The notes under the pieces were generated by a model. That model was not told the DNA's origin and ran no database searches. It saw nothing but the letters and a program-made list of their open reading frames with translations. Position numbers and translations under genes: made by a program. Shown piece by piece: positions 28,499 through 36,444 of a stretch of 64,000 bases of DNA. Origin of the DNA: Chimaeribacter californicus (lineage in GTDB: Bacteria > Pseudomonadota > Gammaproteobacteria > Enterobacterales > Enterobacteriaceae); NCBI RefSeq assembly GCF_002858675.1, contig NZ_PJZF01000018.1:1-64000 (forward strand), read 5' to 3'. Numbering within the stretch: position 1 is the first letter of the stretch; each line of letters begins with the position of its first letter.

Positions 28499-28795
28499 AT
28501 GCAGATTAAAATTCACCCGGGTATTTTAGAAAAACTGCTTCAAAAACATGGTGTCTCTGAAAAGGAAGTTCATGAGTGTTTTTTGAACCGCGATGGTCAT
28601 TACCTTAAAGACACGCGCGAGAAGAATCAGACCCTTCCCCCGACGCTGTGGTTTATCGCTGAAACGAACAGCGGCAGGAAATTAAAGATCTGTTTTGTCC
28701 CGCGAGGGCCGGGCAACCCCTCTGGCCCTGTGCTGAAAACAGCTTATGAGCCCAACCGGGTTGAAGAAGATATTTATCAAAAACATGGCTACTGA
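28499..28795 (+). CDS. Small BrnT-like putative toxin
   Basis: The 98-residue protein contains HGVSEKEVHECFLNRDG (about 17-33) followed by a beta-rich part, PTLWFIAETNSGRKLKICFV and LKTAYEPN. This is the arrangement of BrnT-type ribonuclease toxins and of a related family sometimes labelled ADP-ribosyl-dinitrogen-reductase hydrolase without experimental basis. It is paired with a downstream CopG/BrnA-like protein, 79 bases away. Toxin activity is inferred. Base composition is AT-richer than the flanking bet genes, and AAGGAGG lies 12 bases before the ATG. Confidence 0.65.
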   Translation: MQIKIHPGILEKLLQKHGVSEKEVHECFLNRDGHYLKDTREKNQTLPPTLWFIAETNSGRKLKICFVPRGPGNPSGPVLKTAYEPNRVEEDIYQKHGY

Positions 28796-28874
28796 CGCTG
28801 TTGCCATTGATTACTCACAGGCTGTTCCGGCAGCCTGCCATCACCTGACGTTATAAAAAGAAGAGGAATAAGCA

Positions 28875-29240
28875 ATGAGCGATGATTTCAATGCGTTCTT
28901 AGCAGACAGTGACAAATGGGATAACCGTGAACTGGGCGCTTCTGAAGAGCATGTCCATGTCATCTCTGATAAGGCGGCCTCCGAGGTTGATGATCAACTG
29001 GGGCTTCAGGCCATTTCGATCCGTCTGCCCAAAGCGTTAATTCGTGAACTTAAGGAGATTGCCCAACGTTATGACGTGGGTTATCAGCCAATGGTGCGGG
29101 ATCTGCTTAATCGTTTTGCGCAGGCAGAACAGAAGAAACATCTGCTGGAACAATTAAGAATTCTTAAGGCCGCAGAAAGCGAGCAAGAGGATACGGCCCC
29201 GGTATCAGAATTTATCGCCTCCCTTAAAAAACAAGGGTAA
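28875..29240 (+). CDS. CopG/BrnA-like putative antitoxin
   Basis: The 121-residue protein has a ribbon-helix-helix domain in its centre (LGLQAISIRLPKALIRELKE, then YQPMVRDLLNRF, about 43-80), preceded by an acidic N-terminal arm with conserved-looking ASEEHVHVIS and followed by a helical tail. Such proteins neutralise the toxin and repress the operon by binding palindromes. Two copies of a TGTATATACA element lie upstream. Toxin-first order matches BrnTA. AAGAGGAA precedes the ATG. Confidence 0.7.
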   Translation: MSDDFNAFLADSDKWDNRELGASEEHVHVISDKAASEVDDQLGLQAISIRLPKALIRELKEIAQRYDVGYQPMVRDLLNRFAQAEQKKHLLEQLRILKAAESEQEDTAPVSEFIASLKKQG

Positions 29241-29252
29241 TCGGGCAGAGTC

Positions 29253-30149
29253 TTACCCCGCCGTTACCGCACACTGATAATGCAGCAAAATATTCATCAG
29301 CTCCGGCTGTTGCGGGGTGGCGGCCAGCTTGACGAAAGAGGGGAAAAACACATTGGGCGTGGGGTAGATGTCTACCACATAGCAGAAGTTTTTCACCTGC
29401 TCCGGCACCTCAGAGGCAGGCATCAGCGAGGCGGCCTCAATCCCCTGTGACAGCATATCGAACACGATGCGCGGCTCATTGCCGGAGATAATGATGTTCG
29501 GCTGTACCCCCAGCTTACGCAACTGGGCAGAGATAAACTCAAACGTCCCCTCGCCGTGGATGCGCCGCAACAGGATCAGCGGCAGCTGCCCCACCTCCGT
29601 CAGCAGAATATGCGCGCCGGGCGGGGCCGCCAGCAGCTTGCGTGAAATTACCGCCACCACCTTGATCGGCGGCAGGCTGACGCACTCATAACCCGCCAGC
29701 GGCTGCGGCTGCTGGATCAGCGCCACGTCGATGCGCCGCTCGCTGAGCATCGTTTCCAGCGTGCTGGAATCGGAGATCACCGTCTCGATCTTCACCCCGC
29801 CCAGCTTCTGGCAGAAGGTCGCCACCAGCGGGCTGAAGTAACACTGATAAAGGTAAGAGATGCCGATGCGCAGCACCTGCGCTTTGGGGCGGGCGGCCTG
29901 GAGAGCCTCACTGCGCGCCTCTTCCACGCTGCGCAGGATGTCGCAGGCGCGCAGGTAAAGCACCATGCCGGCCTCGGTGGTTTTGATGCCGCTGCCGTTA
30001 CGGGTCACCAGCGCGGTGCCGACTTCCTCTTCCAGCTCCTGCAGGCGTTTGCTCAGCGGCGGCTGGGAAATATTCAGTATCCGTGATGCTTTACTGATCG
30101 AACCCTGTTCCACAATCACACAAAAGTAACGCAACCTTTTAAGATCCAT
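29253..30149 (-). CDS. LysR-family regulator of the adjacent aromatic-acid operon
   Basis: This 298-residue regulator has a helix-turn-helix at the N-terminus (RYFCVIVEQGSISKASRILN, then SQPPLSKRLQELEEEVG, about 7-44) and an effector domain beginning LRIGISYLYQCYF. It is divergent from the UbiD-type operon, 180 bases away. Proteins of this kind usually activate the divergent operon when an aromatic ligand is present. Its 3' end meets the convergent antitoxin gene with 12 bases between stops. Confidence 0.88.
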   Translation of the reverse strand: MDLKRLRYFCVIVEQGSISKASRILNISQPPLSKRLQELEEEVGTALVTRNGSGIKTTEAGMVLYLRACDILRSVEEARSEALQAARPKAQVLRIGISYLYQCYFSPLVATFCQKLGGVKIETVISDSSTLETMLSERRIDVALIQQPQPLAGYECVSLPPIKVVAVISRKLLAAPPGAHILLTEVGQLPLILLRRIHGEGTFEFISAQLRKLGVQPNIIISGNEPRIVFDMLSQGIEAASLMPASEVPEQVKNFCYVVDIYPTPNVFFPSFVKLAATPQQPELMNILLHYQCAVTAG

Positions 30150-30239
30150 ACTCCCTCCCTGAATAGCCGCCGCACCGTGCGGAATGCATTGATGCAGATC
30201 ATCATGGATAGAGGCCGGTTACAACCTTTCTGGTATAGG

Positions 30240-30276
30240 GCGGGGGGAGTAAACAGTATTACCCCCCGCTTTTTTT
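30240..30276 (+). terminator. Leader terminator/attenuator upstream of the ubiD-type operon
   Basis: GCGGGGGG (30240-30247) pairs with CCCCCCGC (30262-30269) across a 14-base loop and is followed by seven T on the + strand. It lies 54 bases before the UbiD-type start codon and after the divergent LysR start. Transcripts starting upstream would therefore meet it before the first gene. Confidence 0.6.
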
Positions 30277-30329
30277 GCTGCCTATGCTTAGGGCTAAGTG
30301 AACCACACCCTGAAAGAAGGTTGAACACC

Positions 30330-31823
30330 ATGATAAAATCTACGCTGGAACGCGGCACGGTCTATGACCTGCGCTCCGCCCTCGCCCTGCTGGCACGCTA
30401 CCCCGATGAACTGATCAGCACCGATGTGGAAGCTGACCCGAATGCCGAAATCAGCGGCGTCTACCGCTATGTCGGCGCAGGCGGCACGGTAAAACGGCCG
30501 ACCCGCACCGGCCCGGCGATGATGTTTAACAAGGTCAAAGGGTACGACGACGTGCGGGTGCTGATTGGCCTGCTGGCCTCCCGCCAGCGCGTTGGCCGCT
30601 TGCTGGGTGCCGACCCGGAGAAACTCGGGTTCCTGCTCAAAGACTCAGTGAATAACCCGATCCCGCCGGTGGTTATCGCCAATGACAAGGCCCCGTGCCA
30701 GGAGGTGGTCTACCGCGCCGGGGAGCCGGGCTTTGATGTGCGCAAACTGCTGCCTGCCCCGACCAACACCGAAGAGGATGCCGGGCCTTACTTCACCATG
30801 GGCATGTGCTACGCCTCTGACCCGGAAACCGGCGAGTCTGACGTCACCATCCACCGCCTCTGCATCCAGGGGCCGGATGAAATCTCCATGTATTTTGTGC
30901 CGGGCCGCCACCTGGACACCTTCCGCCAGAAAGCGGAGGCGGCCGGGAAAGCGCTGCCGATCTCTATCAGCATCGGCGTTGACCCGGCGATTGAGATCGG
31001 GGCCTGCTTTGAGCCGCCGACCACCCCGCAGGGCTACGATGAGCTGGCGGTGGCCGGCAGCCTGCGCAATCAGGCGGTGGAGCTGGTGAAATGCCTCTCG
31101 GTGGATGCCCGCGCCATTGCCAACGCCGAAATTGTGATTGAAGGCGAGCTGGTGCCGGACTACCGGGTGCGGGAAGACCAGAACACCAACACCGGCAAAG
31201 CGATGCCGGAGTTCCCCGGCTACACCGGCGAGGCCAAAGCGGCGGTGCCGGTGATCAAAGTCAAAGCGATCACCCACCGCAAAAACCCGATCCTGCAAAC
31301 GGTGATCGGCCCCAGCGAAGAGCACGTCAACATGGCCGGTATCCCGACCGAGGCGAGCATTCTGGAGATGGTGGAACGCGCCATGCCGGGCCGCCTGCTC
31401 AACGTCTACGCCCACTCTTCCGGCGGCGGCAAATACCTGGCGGTGATGCAGTTCAAAAAAGCCGCCCTCTCCGATGAGGGGCGGCAGCGGCAGGCGGCGT
31501 TGCTGGCGTTCGCCGCCTTCGGGGAGCTGAAGCATGTGATCCTGGTGGATGAGGATGTCGATATCTTCGACACCAACGACGTGCTGTGGGCGATGCAGAC
31601 CCGCTACCAGGGTGACGTCAGCACGGTGTTCATTCCCGGCGTGCGCTGCCACCCGCTTGACCCGTCGCAGTCACCGGCGTTCAACCCGTTGCTTCAGGAT
31701 ACCGGCATCTCCTGCAAAACCATTTTTGACTGCACCGTGCCGTTCAAACTGAAAGATCAGTTCCAGCGCTCGCAGTTCAAAGAGGTGGATGTTTCGCGCT
31801 TTATTCCCGGTTTCAAATCCTGA
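30330..31823 (+). CDS. UbiD-family prenyl-FMN-dependent aromatic acid decarboxylase
   Basis: UbiD-family enzymes use prenylated FMN to decarboxylate aromatic or unsaturated acids reversibly. The 497-residue protein follows the family: VYRAGEPGFDVRKLL, the EDAGPYFTMGM segment, SISIGVDPAIEIGA, the catalytic region EIVIEGELVP with EFPGYTGE downstream, and ITHRKNPILQTVIGP. Candidates are protocatechuate, gallate or hydroxybenzoate decarboxylase. The ATG at 30330 follows AAAGAAGG, and the frame is open from 30177. No UbiX is nearby, so the cofactor must come from elsewhere. It heads an operon with a dehydroshikimate dehydratase-like protein, which favours protocatechuate as substrate. Confidence 0.85.
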   Translation: MIKSTLERGTVYDLRSALALLARYPDELISTDVEADPNAEISGVYRYVGAGGTVKRPTRTGPAMMFNKVKGYDDVRVLIGLLASRQRVGRLLGADPEKLGFLLKDSVNNPIPPVVIANDKAPCQEVVYRAGEPGFDVRKLLPAPTNTEEDAGPYFTMGMCYASDPETGESDVTIHRLCIQGPDEISMYFVPGRHLDTFRQKAEAAGKALPISISIGVDPAIEIGACFEPPTTPQGYDELAVAGSLRNQAVELVKCLSVDARAIANAEIVIEGELVPDYRVREDQNTNTGKAMPEFPGYTGEAKAAVPVIKVKAITHRKNPILQTVIGPSEEHVNMAGIPTEASILEMVERAMPGRLLNVYAHSSGGGKYLAVMQFKKAALSDEGRQRQAALLAFAAFGELKHVILVDEDVDIFDTNDVLWAMQTRYQGDVSTVFIPGVRCHPLDPSQSPAFNPLLQDTGISCKTIFDCTVPFKLKDQFQRSQFKEVDVSRFIPGFKS

Positions 31824-32065
31824 GGAGCCTGCATCATGACGCTGATAACGCCTGCTGACCGCCGCCCGCTGTGCGGCACCCTATGTGCTTACCCGGCGTC
31901 ACTGCCGCACCCCGGCTTCTCCCCACCCTGATTCCCCCGGCGCGGCACCTCCCGCCGCGCCTGCTTACCCTTTCTGACGCAGGATAGCCCCCGGCCATCC
32001 CGACGCCGTACGCCTTTATTATCACCGCGCCGCAGGTGAGGCGCGCCCACATCAGGAGTATGAGT

Positions 32066-32902
32066 ATGCGTATCACTAACCCGCTGTTTATCAATACCAT
32101 TATCCTTGGCGGTTCGCCGGAGGAGAAACTCAGGGCCGCCCATCAGGCCGGGTTCGATCAGGTAGAGCTGTGGCGTCAGGATGTCGAGGCCGTGGGCGGT
32201 GACGCCGCCGCGATCGCGGCCGCCCTGGAGGCGGAAGCCCTGACGCTGACTGACTATCAGGTGCTGCTGGATTTTGACGGCGCGCCAGACGGGCTGCGTG
32301 ACGCAAAACGCGCCGAGGCGCAGCGGATGCTCGACACGGCGGTACGCGTGGGGGCCACCACCCTGCTGGCCCCGGCCTGCACCCACCCCGGCTGCATTGC
32401 CGCGCGGGTGGAAGAGGATCTGCGCTGGCTGGCGCGGGAGGCGGGCCGCCGCGGGCTGCGCGTTGCCTATGAGGGCATGGCGTGGAGCACCCTGATAAAC
32501 ACCACCGCCGATGCCTGGAACATGGTGCAGCAGGTGAATGAACCCAACCTGGGGCTGGTGATCGATGCGTTCCACATTTTTGTCCGCCACCGTACCCTGG
32601 CCGACCTCGACGGCATCCCGATGGACAAAATCTACCTGGTTCAGCTCTCCGACCTGGCCTCCGACCCCACCCCGGACACCCTGATCGACACCGCACGCCA
32701 CCACCGCCTGCTGCCCGGCCAGGGCAACTACCCGATTTCCGCCCTGTTGCAACGGTTACAGGCGGGCGGTTACCGCGGCCCGCTGGGGCTGGAAGTGTTT
32801 AATGATGACCTGAGGGCGCAAGACCCGGCGCGCACCGCGCGTGAAGCGATGCAGGCGCTGCGGGCGGTCTGCCTCTCCACCCCTGACACCCTTGCCCATT
32901 AA
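32066..32902 (+). CDS. Xylose-isomerase-like TIM-barrel enzyme, probable 3-dehydroshikimate dehydratase
   Basis: This 278-residue sugar-phosphate-isomerase/endonuclease-IV-type TIM barrel carries a plausible metal site: Glu136 (YEGMAW), Asp167 and His170 (VIDAFH), Gln193 (LVQLSD) and Glu243 (GLEVF). The Glu/Asp/Gln/Glu set is that of 3-dehydroshikimate dehydratases (AsbF/QsuB N-domain type), which make protocatechuate. Hexulose or inosose isomerases share the fold, so this is not certain. Adjacency to a dehydroquinase and an aromatic decarboxylase supports the dehydratase. The ATG at 32066 is preferred because AGGAG lies seven bases upstream. The 242 bases before it hold no convincing gene. 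Confidence 0.7.
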   Translation: MRITNPLFINTIILGGSPEEKLRAAHQAGFDQVELWRQDVEAVGGDAAAIAAALEAEALTLTDYQVLLDFDGAPDGLRDAKRAEAQRMLDTAVRVGATTLLAPACTHPGCIAARVEEDLRWLAREAGRRGLRVAYEGMAWSTLINTTADAWNMVQQVNEPNLGLVIDAFHIFVRHRTLADLDGIPMDKIYLVQLSDLASDPTPDTLIDTARHHRLLPGQGNYPISALLQRLQAGGYRGPLGLEVFNDDLRAQDPARTAREAMQALRAVCLSTPDTLAH

Positions 32903-32917
32903 CCGGAGGTCACGCTC

Positions 32918-34165
32918 ATGGCCCAGCTTCCCCGTTCCTGGCAGGCCGCCGCGCCGCAGGCCGCGCCCCGTTCCACCCCGGCACACCACCTTCCCACCGG
33001 CCGCCTGCTGGTGCTGATCGGTATTGTGCTGGTCTCCCTGAACCTGCGGGCGGCCGTCACCTCGCTCAGCGCCATCTACAACGTGATTGCCCCGGACATC
33101 CACGGCTTTAACGCCGGGGTGCTGGGGGTGCTGCCGCTGCTGTCGTTTGCGCTGTTCGGCTCGCTGACGGCGCTGGTGTCGCGCCGCCTCGGCTATGAGG
33201 GCGCTTTAGTGCTCGCCATGCTGATGGTGTGCGCCGGCATTGGCCTGCGCAGTTTCAGCCACAGCTTCACCGCCTTTATGCTCTACAGCGTGCTGGCGCT
33301 GGCGGGCATGGGCTTCGGTAATGTGCTGGTGCAGCCGACCATCAAGAAATATTTCCCGGATCACATCGGCGGCCTGACGGCCGTGTACGCGGTGATGATC
33401 GCGGTCTCCGCCGGGCTGCCCTCCGCCATTGCGGTGCCGATCACCCAAAGCGACGGCTGGCGTGCCAATGTCGCGCTCTGGTCACTGACCGCGCTGCTGG
33501 CCGCGCTGCCGTGGCTCTGGCAGGTGTTCCGCCACCGCCATGACCACCCGGCGGCCGGCACCGCGCCCGGTACGCCGCCGGCTGCGCCGCACATCGCCCT
33601 GTGGCGCTGGCCGGTGGCCTGGTCACTGGTGATCCTGTTTGGCGTCAGCATGATGAGCATGTACGCCATGCTCAACTGGCTGCCGACCTACCTGGTGCAG
33701 CGCGGGATTACGGCCGCCACGGCCGGTGACATGCTGTTCGTCTACAACATTGTCGGCATTGTCCACTCAATCCTGATCCCGCTCTGGCTGGGGCGGATGA
33801 AAAAACCCTATCTGGTGGTGGCCGCCGGTGGCCTGCTGCAAATCATCAGCTACATGGGCTTTCTCTACCTGCCGCAGGCGGCGTGGCTCTGGGCCGTGGT
33901 AGCCGCACCGGGGCTGATGACCATCCCCGCGACCTTCCAGCTGATTAACCTGCGCACCCATACGGTAGGCGGTGCGGCCTCGCTCTCCTCGTTCACCCAG
34001 GGGATCGGCTACGTCTTTGCCGCAGCCGGGCCGTTTTTGTTCGGCCACCTGCACCACGGCAATAACTGGAGCCTGTCGTTCTGGTTCCTGACGGCGATGT
34101 CCGTACTGATGCTGCTGGCCGGCGGCGCGGCGGTGCGCCGGGTTTATCTGGAAGAGGCGGGGTAA
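32918..34165 (+). CDS. MFS transporter, CynX/NimT-like
   Basis: This 415-residue inner-membrane carrier has 12 helices and a hydrophilic 25-residue N-terminal arm. The first helix region reads SLNLRAAVTSLSAIYNVI, typical of the CynX/NimT branch of the major facilitator superfamily, and the signature GMGFGNVLVQPTIKKYFP is present. It starts 15 bases after the dehydratase-like gene, behind CGGAGG. In this operon it probably imports an aromatic or hydroaromatic acid such as quinate, shikimate, dehydroshikimate or protocatechuate. That assignment is inferred. Confidence 0.85.
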   Translation: MAQLPRSWQAAAPQAAPRSTPAHHLPTGRLLVLIGIVLVSLNLRAAVTSLSAIYNVIAPDIHGFNAGVLGVLPLLSFALFGSLTALVSRRLGYEGALVLAMLMVCAGIGLRSFSHSFTAFMLYSVLALAGMGFGNVLVQPTIKKYFPDHIGGLTAVYAVMIAVSAGLPSAIAVPITQSDGWRANVALWSLTALLAALPWLWQVFRHRHDHPAAGTAPGTPPAAPHIALWRWPVAWSLVILFGVSMMSMYAMLNWLPTYLVQRGITAATAGDMLFVYNIVGIVHSILIPLWLGRMKKPYLVVAAGGLLQIISYMGFLYLPQAAWLWAVVAAPGLMTIPATFQLINLRTHTVGGAASLSSFTQGIGYVFAAAGPFLFGHLHHGNNWSLSFWFLTAMSVLMLLAGGAAVRRVYLEEAG

Positions 34166-34268
34166 GCCCCCACTTTTTCCCTTCCGCTTATACACTTAAG
34201 GCGTGCGCCTTTATTTAAAAGACCGTTGCAAAGAGAGATTTTTGACAAGGAAACAGGAGAACGAAGTG

Positions 34269-35174
34269 ATGAAACGCCGTGAATTTATGATGTCCGGGGC
34301 TGCGCTGGTGGCGGGTACACTGGTCATGCGCACCGCTGCGGCGGCGCCCCCCGGCCACACTGCTGAAAAGGAGAGCGCCCTGATGCCGCCTGCGAATAAC
34401 CACATCAAAACCCTCACCATCAAAAACATCGTGATTGGCGAAGGCAAGCCGAAACTGATTGTGCCCACCACCGCCAAAAACGCGGATGACGCGCTGGCGA
34501 TGGTGAAAAAATATGCCGGTAACCCGGCGATTCAGGTGGTGGAGCTGCGCATCGACACCCTGAGCGATGCGCCGGACAACGCTGCGATCGCCGCCCTCAC
34601 CCGCGATGCCTATGCGTTGCTGCCCCAGCAGGCGCTGCTGGTGACCTTTCGCACCAAGGCGGAGGGCGGCAACCGCGCCATCAGCGATGACGACTACGCC
34701 ACGCTCTACCGGGAGATTATCGCCCACGGCAAAGCCGACCTGCTGGACGTGGAGATGTTCCGCCGCGAGGCGCTGGTGAAAGAACTGGTGGCGCTGGCGC
34801 ACAAGGCCAACATTGCGGTGGTGATGTCGAGCCATGACTTCCAGAAGACGCCGCCGACGGAGGAGATCATCACGCGGCTGCGCCGCCAGCAGTCGCTGGG
34901 GGCGGACGTGCTGAAGATCGCCGCCATGCCGCACGACTCCGGCGATGTGCTGCGGCTGATGAGCGCCACCTGGGAGGTGTACAGCCGCTACGCGGAGCGT
35001 CCGCTGCTCACCATGGCGATGAACGGCACCGGGGTGGTGTCACGGCTGGCGGGGGAACTCACCGGCTCGGCGCTCACCTTCGGCATGGTGGGCGAAGCCT
35101 CCGCGCCCGGCCAGATTGACGCCAATGACCTCAGCACCGTGCTGAACATCATCCACACCGCCAATCAGGCGTAA
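34269..35174 (+). CDS. Type I 3-dehydroquinate dehydratase with Tat signal (exported AroD-like)
   Basis: Type I dehydroquinases convert 3-dehydroquinate to 3-dehydroshikimate through a lysine Schiff base. All key residues are visible: Glu92 in VELRID, His189 in SSHDFQKTP, Lys216 in DVLKIAAMP, Ser278 and Gln282 in ASAPGQI. Unusually, the 301-residue protein begins MKRREFMMSGAALVAGTLV and ends the signal with TAAAA, a twin-arginine export signal. The catalytic domain starts near residue 48. The ATG at 34269 follows GGAG by nine bases. A periplasmic location points to catabolic quinate or dehydroquinate use, not to the cytosolic shikimate pathway. Confidence 0.85.
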   Translation: MKRREFMMSGAALVAGTLVMRTAAAAPPGHTAEKESALMPPANNHIKTLTIKNIVIGEGKPKLIVPTTAKNADDALAMVKKYAGNPAIQVVELRIDTLSDAPDNAAIAALTRDAYALLPQQALLVTFRTKAEGGNRAISDDDYATLYREIIAHGKADLLDVEMFRREALVKELVALAHKANIAVVMSSHDFQKTPPTEEIITRLRRQQSLGADVLKIAAMPHDSGDVLRLMSATWEVYSRYAERPLLTMAMNGTGVVSRLAGELTGSALTFGMVGEASAPGQIDANDLSTVLNIIHTANQA

Positions 35175-35192
35175 CGCGGCATACCGCGCGGA

Positions 35193-36317
35193 TCAGTTCT
35201 CCGCGCTGTGTACCTGGCGGCTGACAATTCCGGCGGAGGCCATTTTCTCCCGCGCTTCCAGCCGGTCACCGGCCGCCAGTTCAATCGGCTGCTGCAACCG
35301 GCCAACGCGCGGGTTCAGCGCCAGTTCCGCCAGGATCGGGAAATGGTCAGAGCCGATGTACGGCAGGCGCTGCATCCGTACCAGCGTAAAATCGCGGCTG
35401 TGGAATACATGGTCCAGCGGCCAGCGCAAACAGGGGATACCGGCGTGGAAGGTGTTAAACATGCCGCGGCCGCGGCGCGGGTCGAGCAGCCCGCTGACTT
35501 TCATAAACAACCGCGTGGTGCGTGACCACGCCACGTCATTCAGATCGCCGGTGACGATCGTCGGGTAGCGGGCGCGGGCGGCGCAGTGCCCCACCGCCAC
35601 CAGTTCACCGTCACGGTTGGTGGACTGGTCATCCTCCGTCGGGCTGGGCGGCATCGGGTGCAGGCAGTGCATCACCACTTCATCGCCGGAATCCAGCTCT
35701 ACCCGGAAATGCATCGACGGGATCCCGTCCGCCACCAGGTACTGGATCATTGCGTCTTTCATCGGCAGCCGTGAATAGACGTGCATCCCGTAGAGGTTAT
35801 CCTGCGGGCATTTCAGCTGAAACGTGTACGGCGCGCCGGTGTTGCCGCGCGCCAGCCCATCCAGTTCGGCCTGCCACCAGCTGTCAGTTTCCAGCGCCAC
35901 CAGCACATCGGGCTGATGTTCCCGCACCAGCGCCTTCAGGGCGGCGGCGTTGCGGTTGGTCATCAGCACATTGGCGGTGAGGATTTTCAGGGTCGGGCGG
36001 TTATGCAGGCGCGAGCGCTTGACCTGCACCGGCCAGAGCCGGGTATAGGGGATTATCCAGTGCGCCTGATAGAGCGCGCATGCCAGCGACAACAGTACCG
36101 TGAGGTCACCGGCCGGGATGCCGGCCAGCACCGGCCCGCCACTGCCCGGCAGCAGGCAGAGTTCCGCCACCAGCAGCGCGACGGCGGTCGCCGCCATCTG
36201 CAACCGCGGGAAATCCCATACCCGCACCCACCACGCTTGGCAACGGCAAAACGGCAGCAGCGTCAGCACGGTCATCACCACCGTCAGCCCGCTGAACAGC
36301 ATCCGTATTTTATCCAT
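35193..36317 (-). CDS. Membrane-anchored endonuclease/exonuclease/phosphatase-family protein
   Basis: This 374-residue protein has three hydrophobic helices in the first 100 residues followed by an EEP domain. It has LKILTANVLMTNRN (start of the fold), DVLVALETDSWW with the metal-binding glutamate, HCLHPMPPSP, the VTGDLNDVAWS motif and the terminal YIGSDHFPILAEL with Asp-His. It resembles YafD-like proteins whose substrate is unknown. The ATG at 36317 is preferred to an upstream in-frame start at 36386. It ends 18 bases from the convergent dehydroquinase gene. Confidence 0.8.
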   Translation of the reverse strand: MDKIRMLFSGLTVVMTVLTLLPFCRCQAWWVRVWDFPRLQMAATAVALLVAELCLLPGSGGPVLAGIPAGDLTVLLSLACALYQAHWIIPYTRLWPVQVKRSRLHNRPTLKILTANVLMTNRNAAALKALVREHQPDVLVALETDSWWQAELDGLARGNTGAPYTFQLKCPQDNLYGMHVYSRLPMKDAMIQYLVADGIPSMHFRVELDSGDEVVMHCLHPMPPSPTEDDQSTNRDGELVAVGHCAARARYPTIVTGDLNDVAWSRTTRLFMKVSGLLDPRRGRGMFNTFHAGIPCLRWPLDHVFHSRDFTLVRMQRLPYIGSDHFPILAELALNPRVGRLQQPIELAAGDRLEAREKMASAGIVSRQVHSAEN

Positions 36318-36444
36318 ACTTAATTCTGTTCCCTTGCTGTAAAAGCCTGGGCACGCTGCTCGCGTATCCAGGCTAAAAATAGTCACGATTCTGGTTATTC
36401 ACCTATGTTATCGATTTCCGCCGGGCGTTGTCGTGAAATTTTAA

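Noticed and set aside
31836-31931. A 31-codon frame with a GGAG site just after the UbiD-type gene
   Set aside because: Its Pro-rich translation does not resemble the small subunits of UbiD-type decarboxylases, and it lacks their cysteine motifs.
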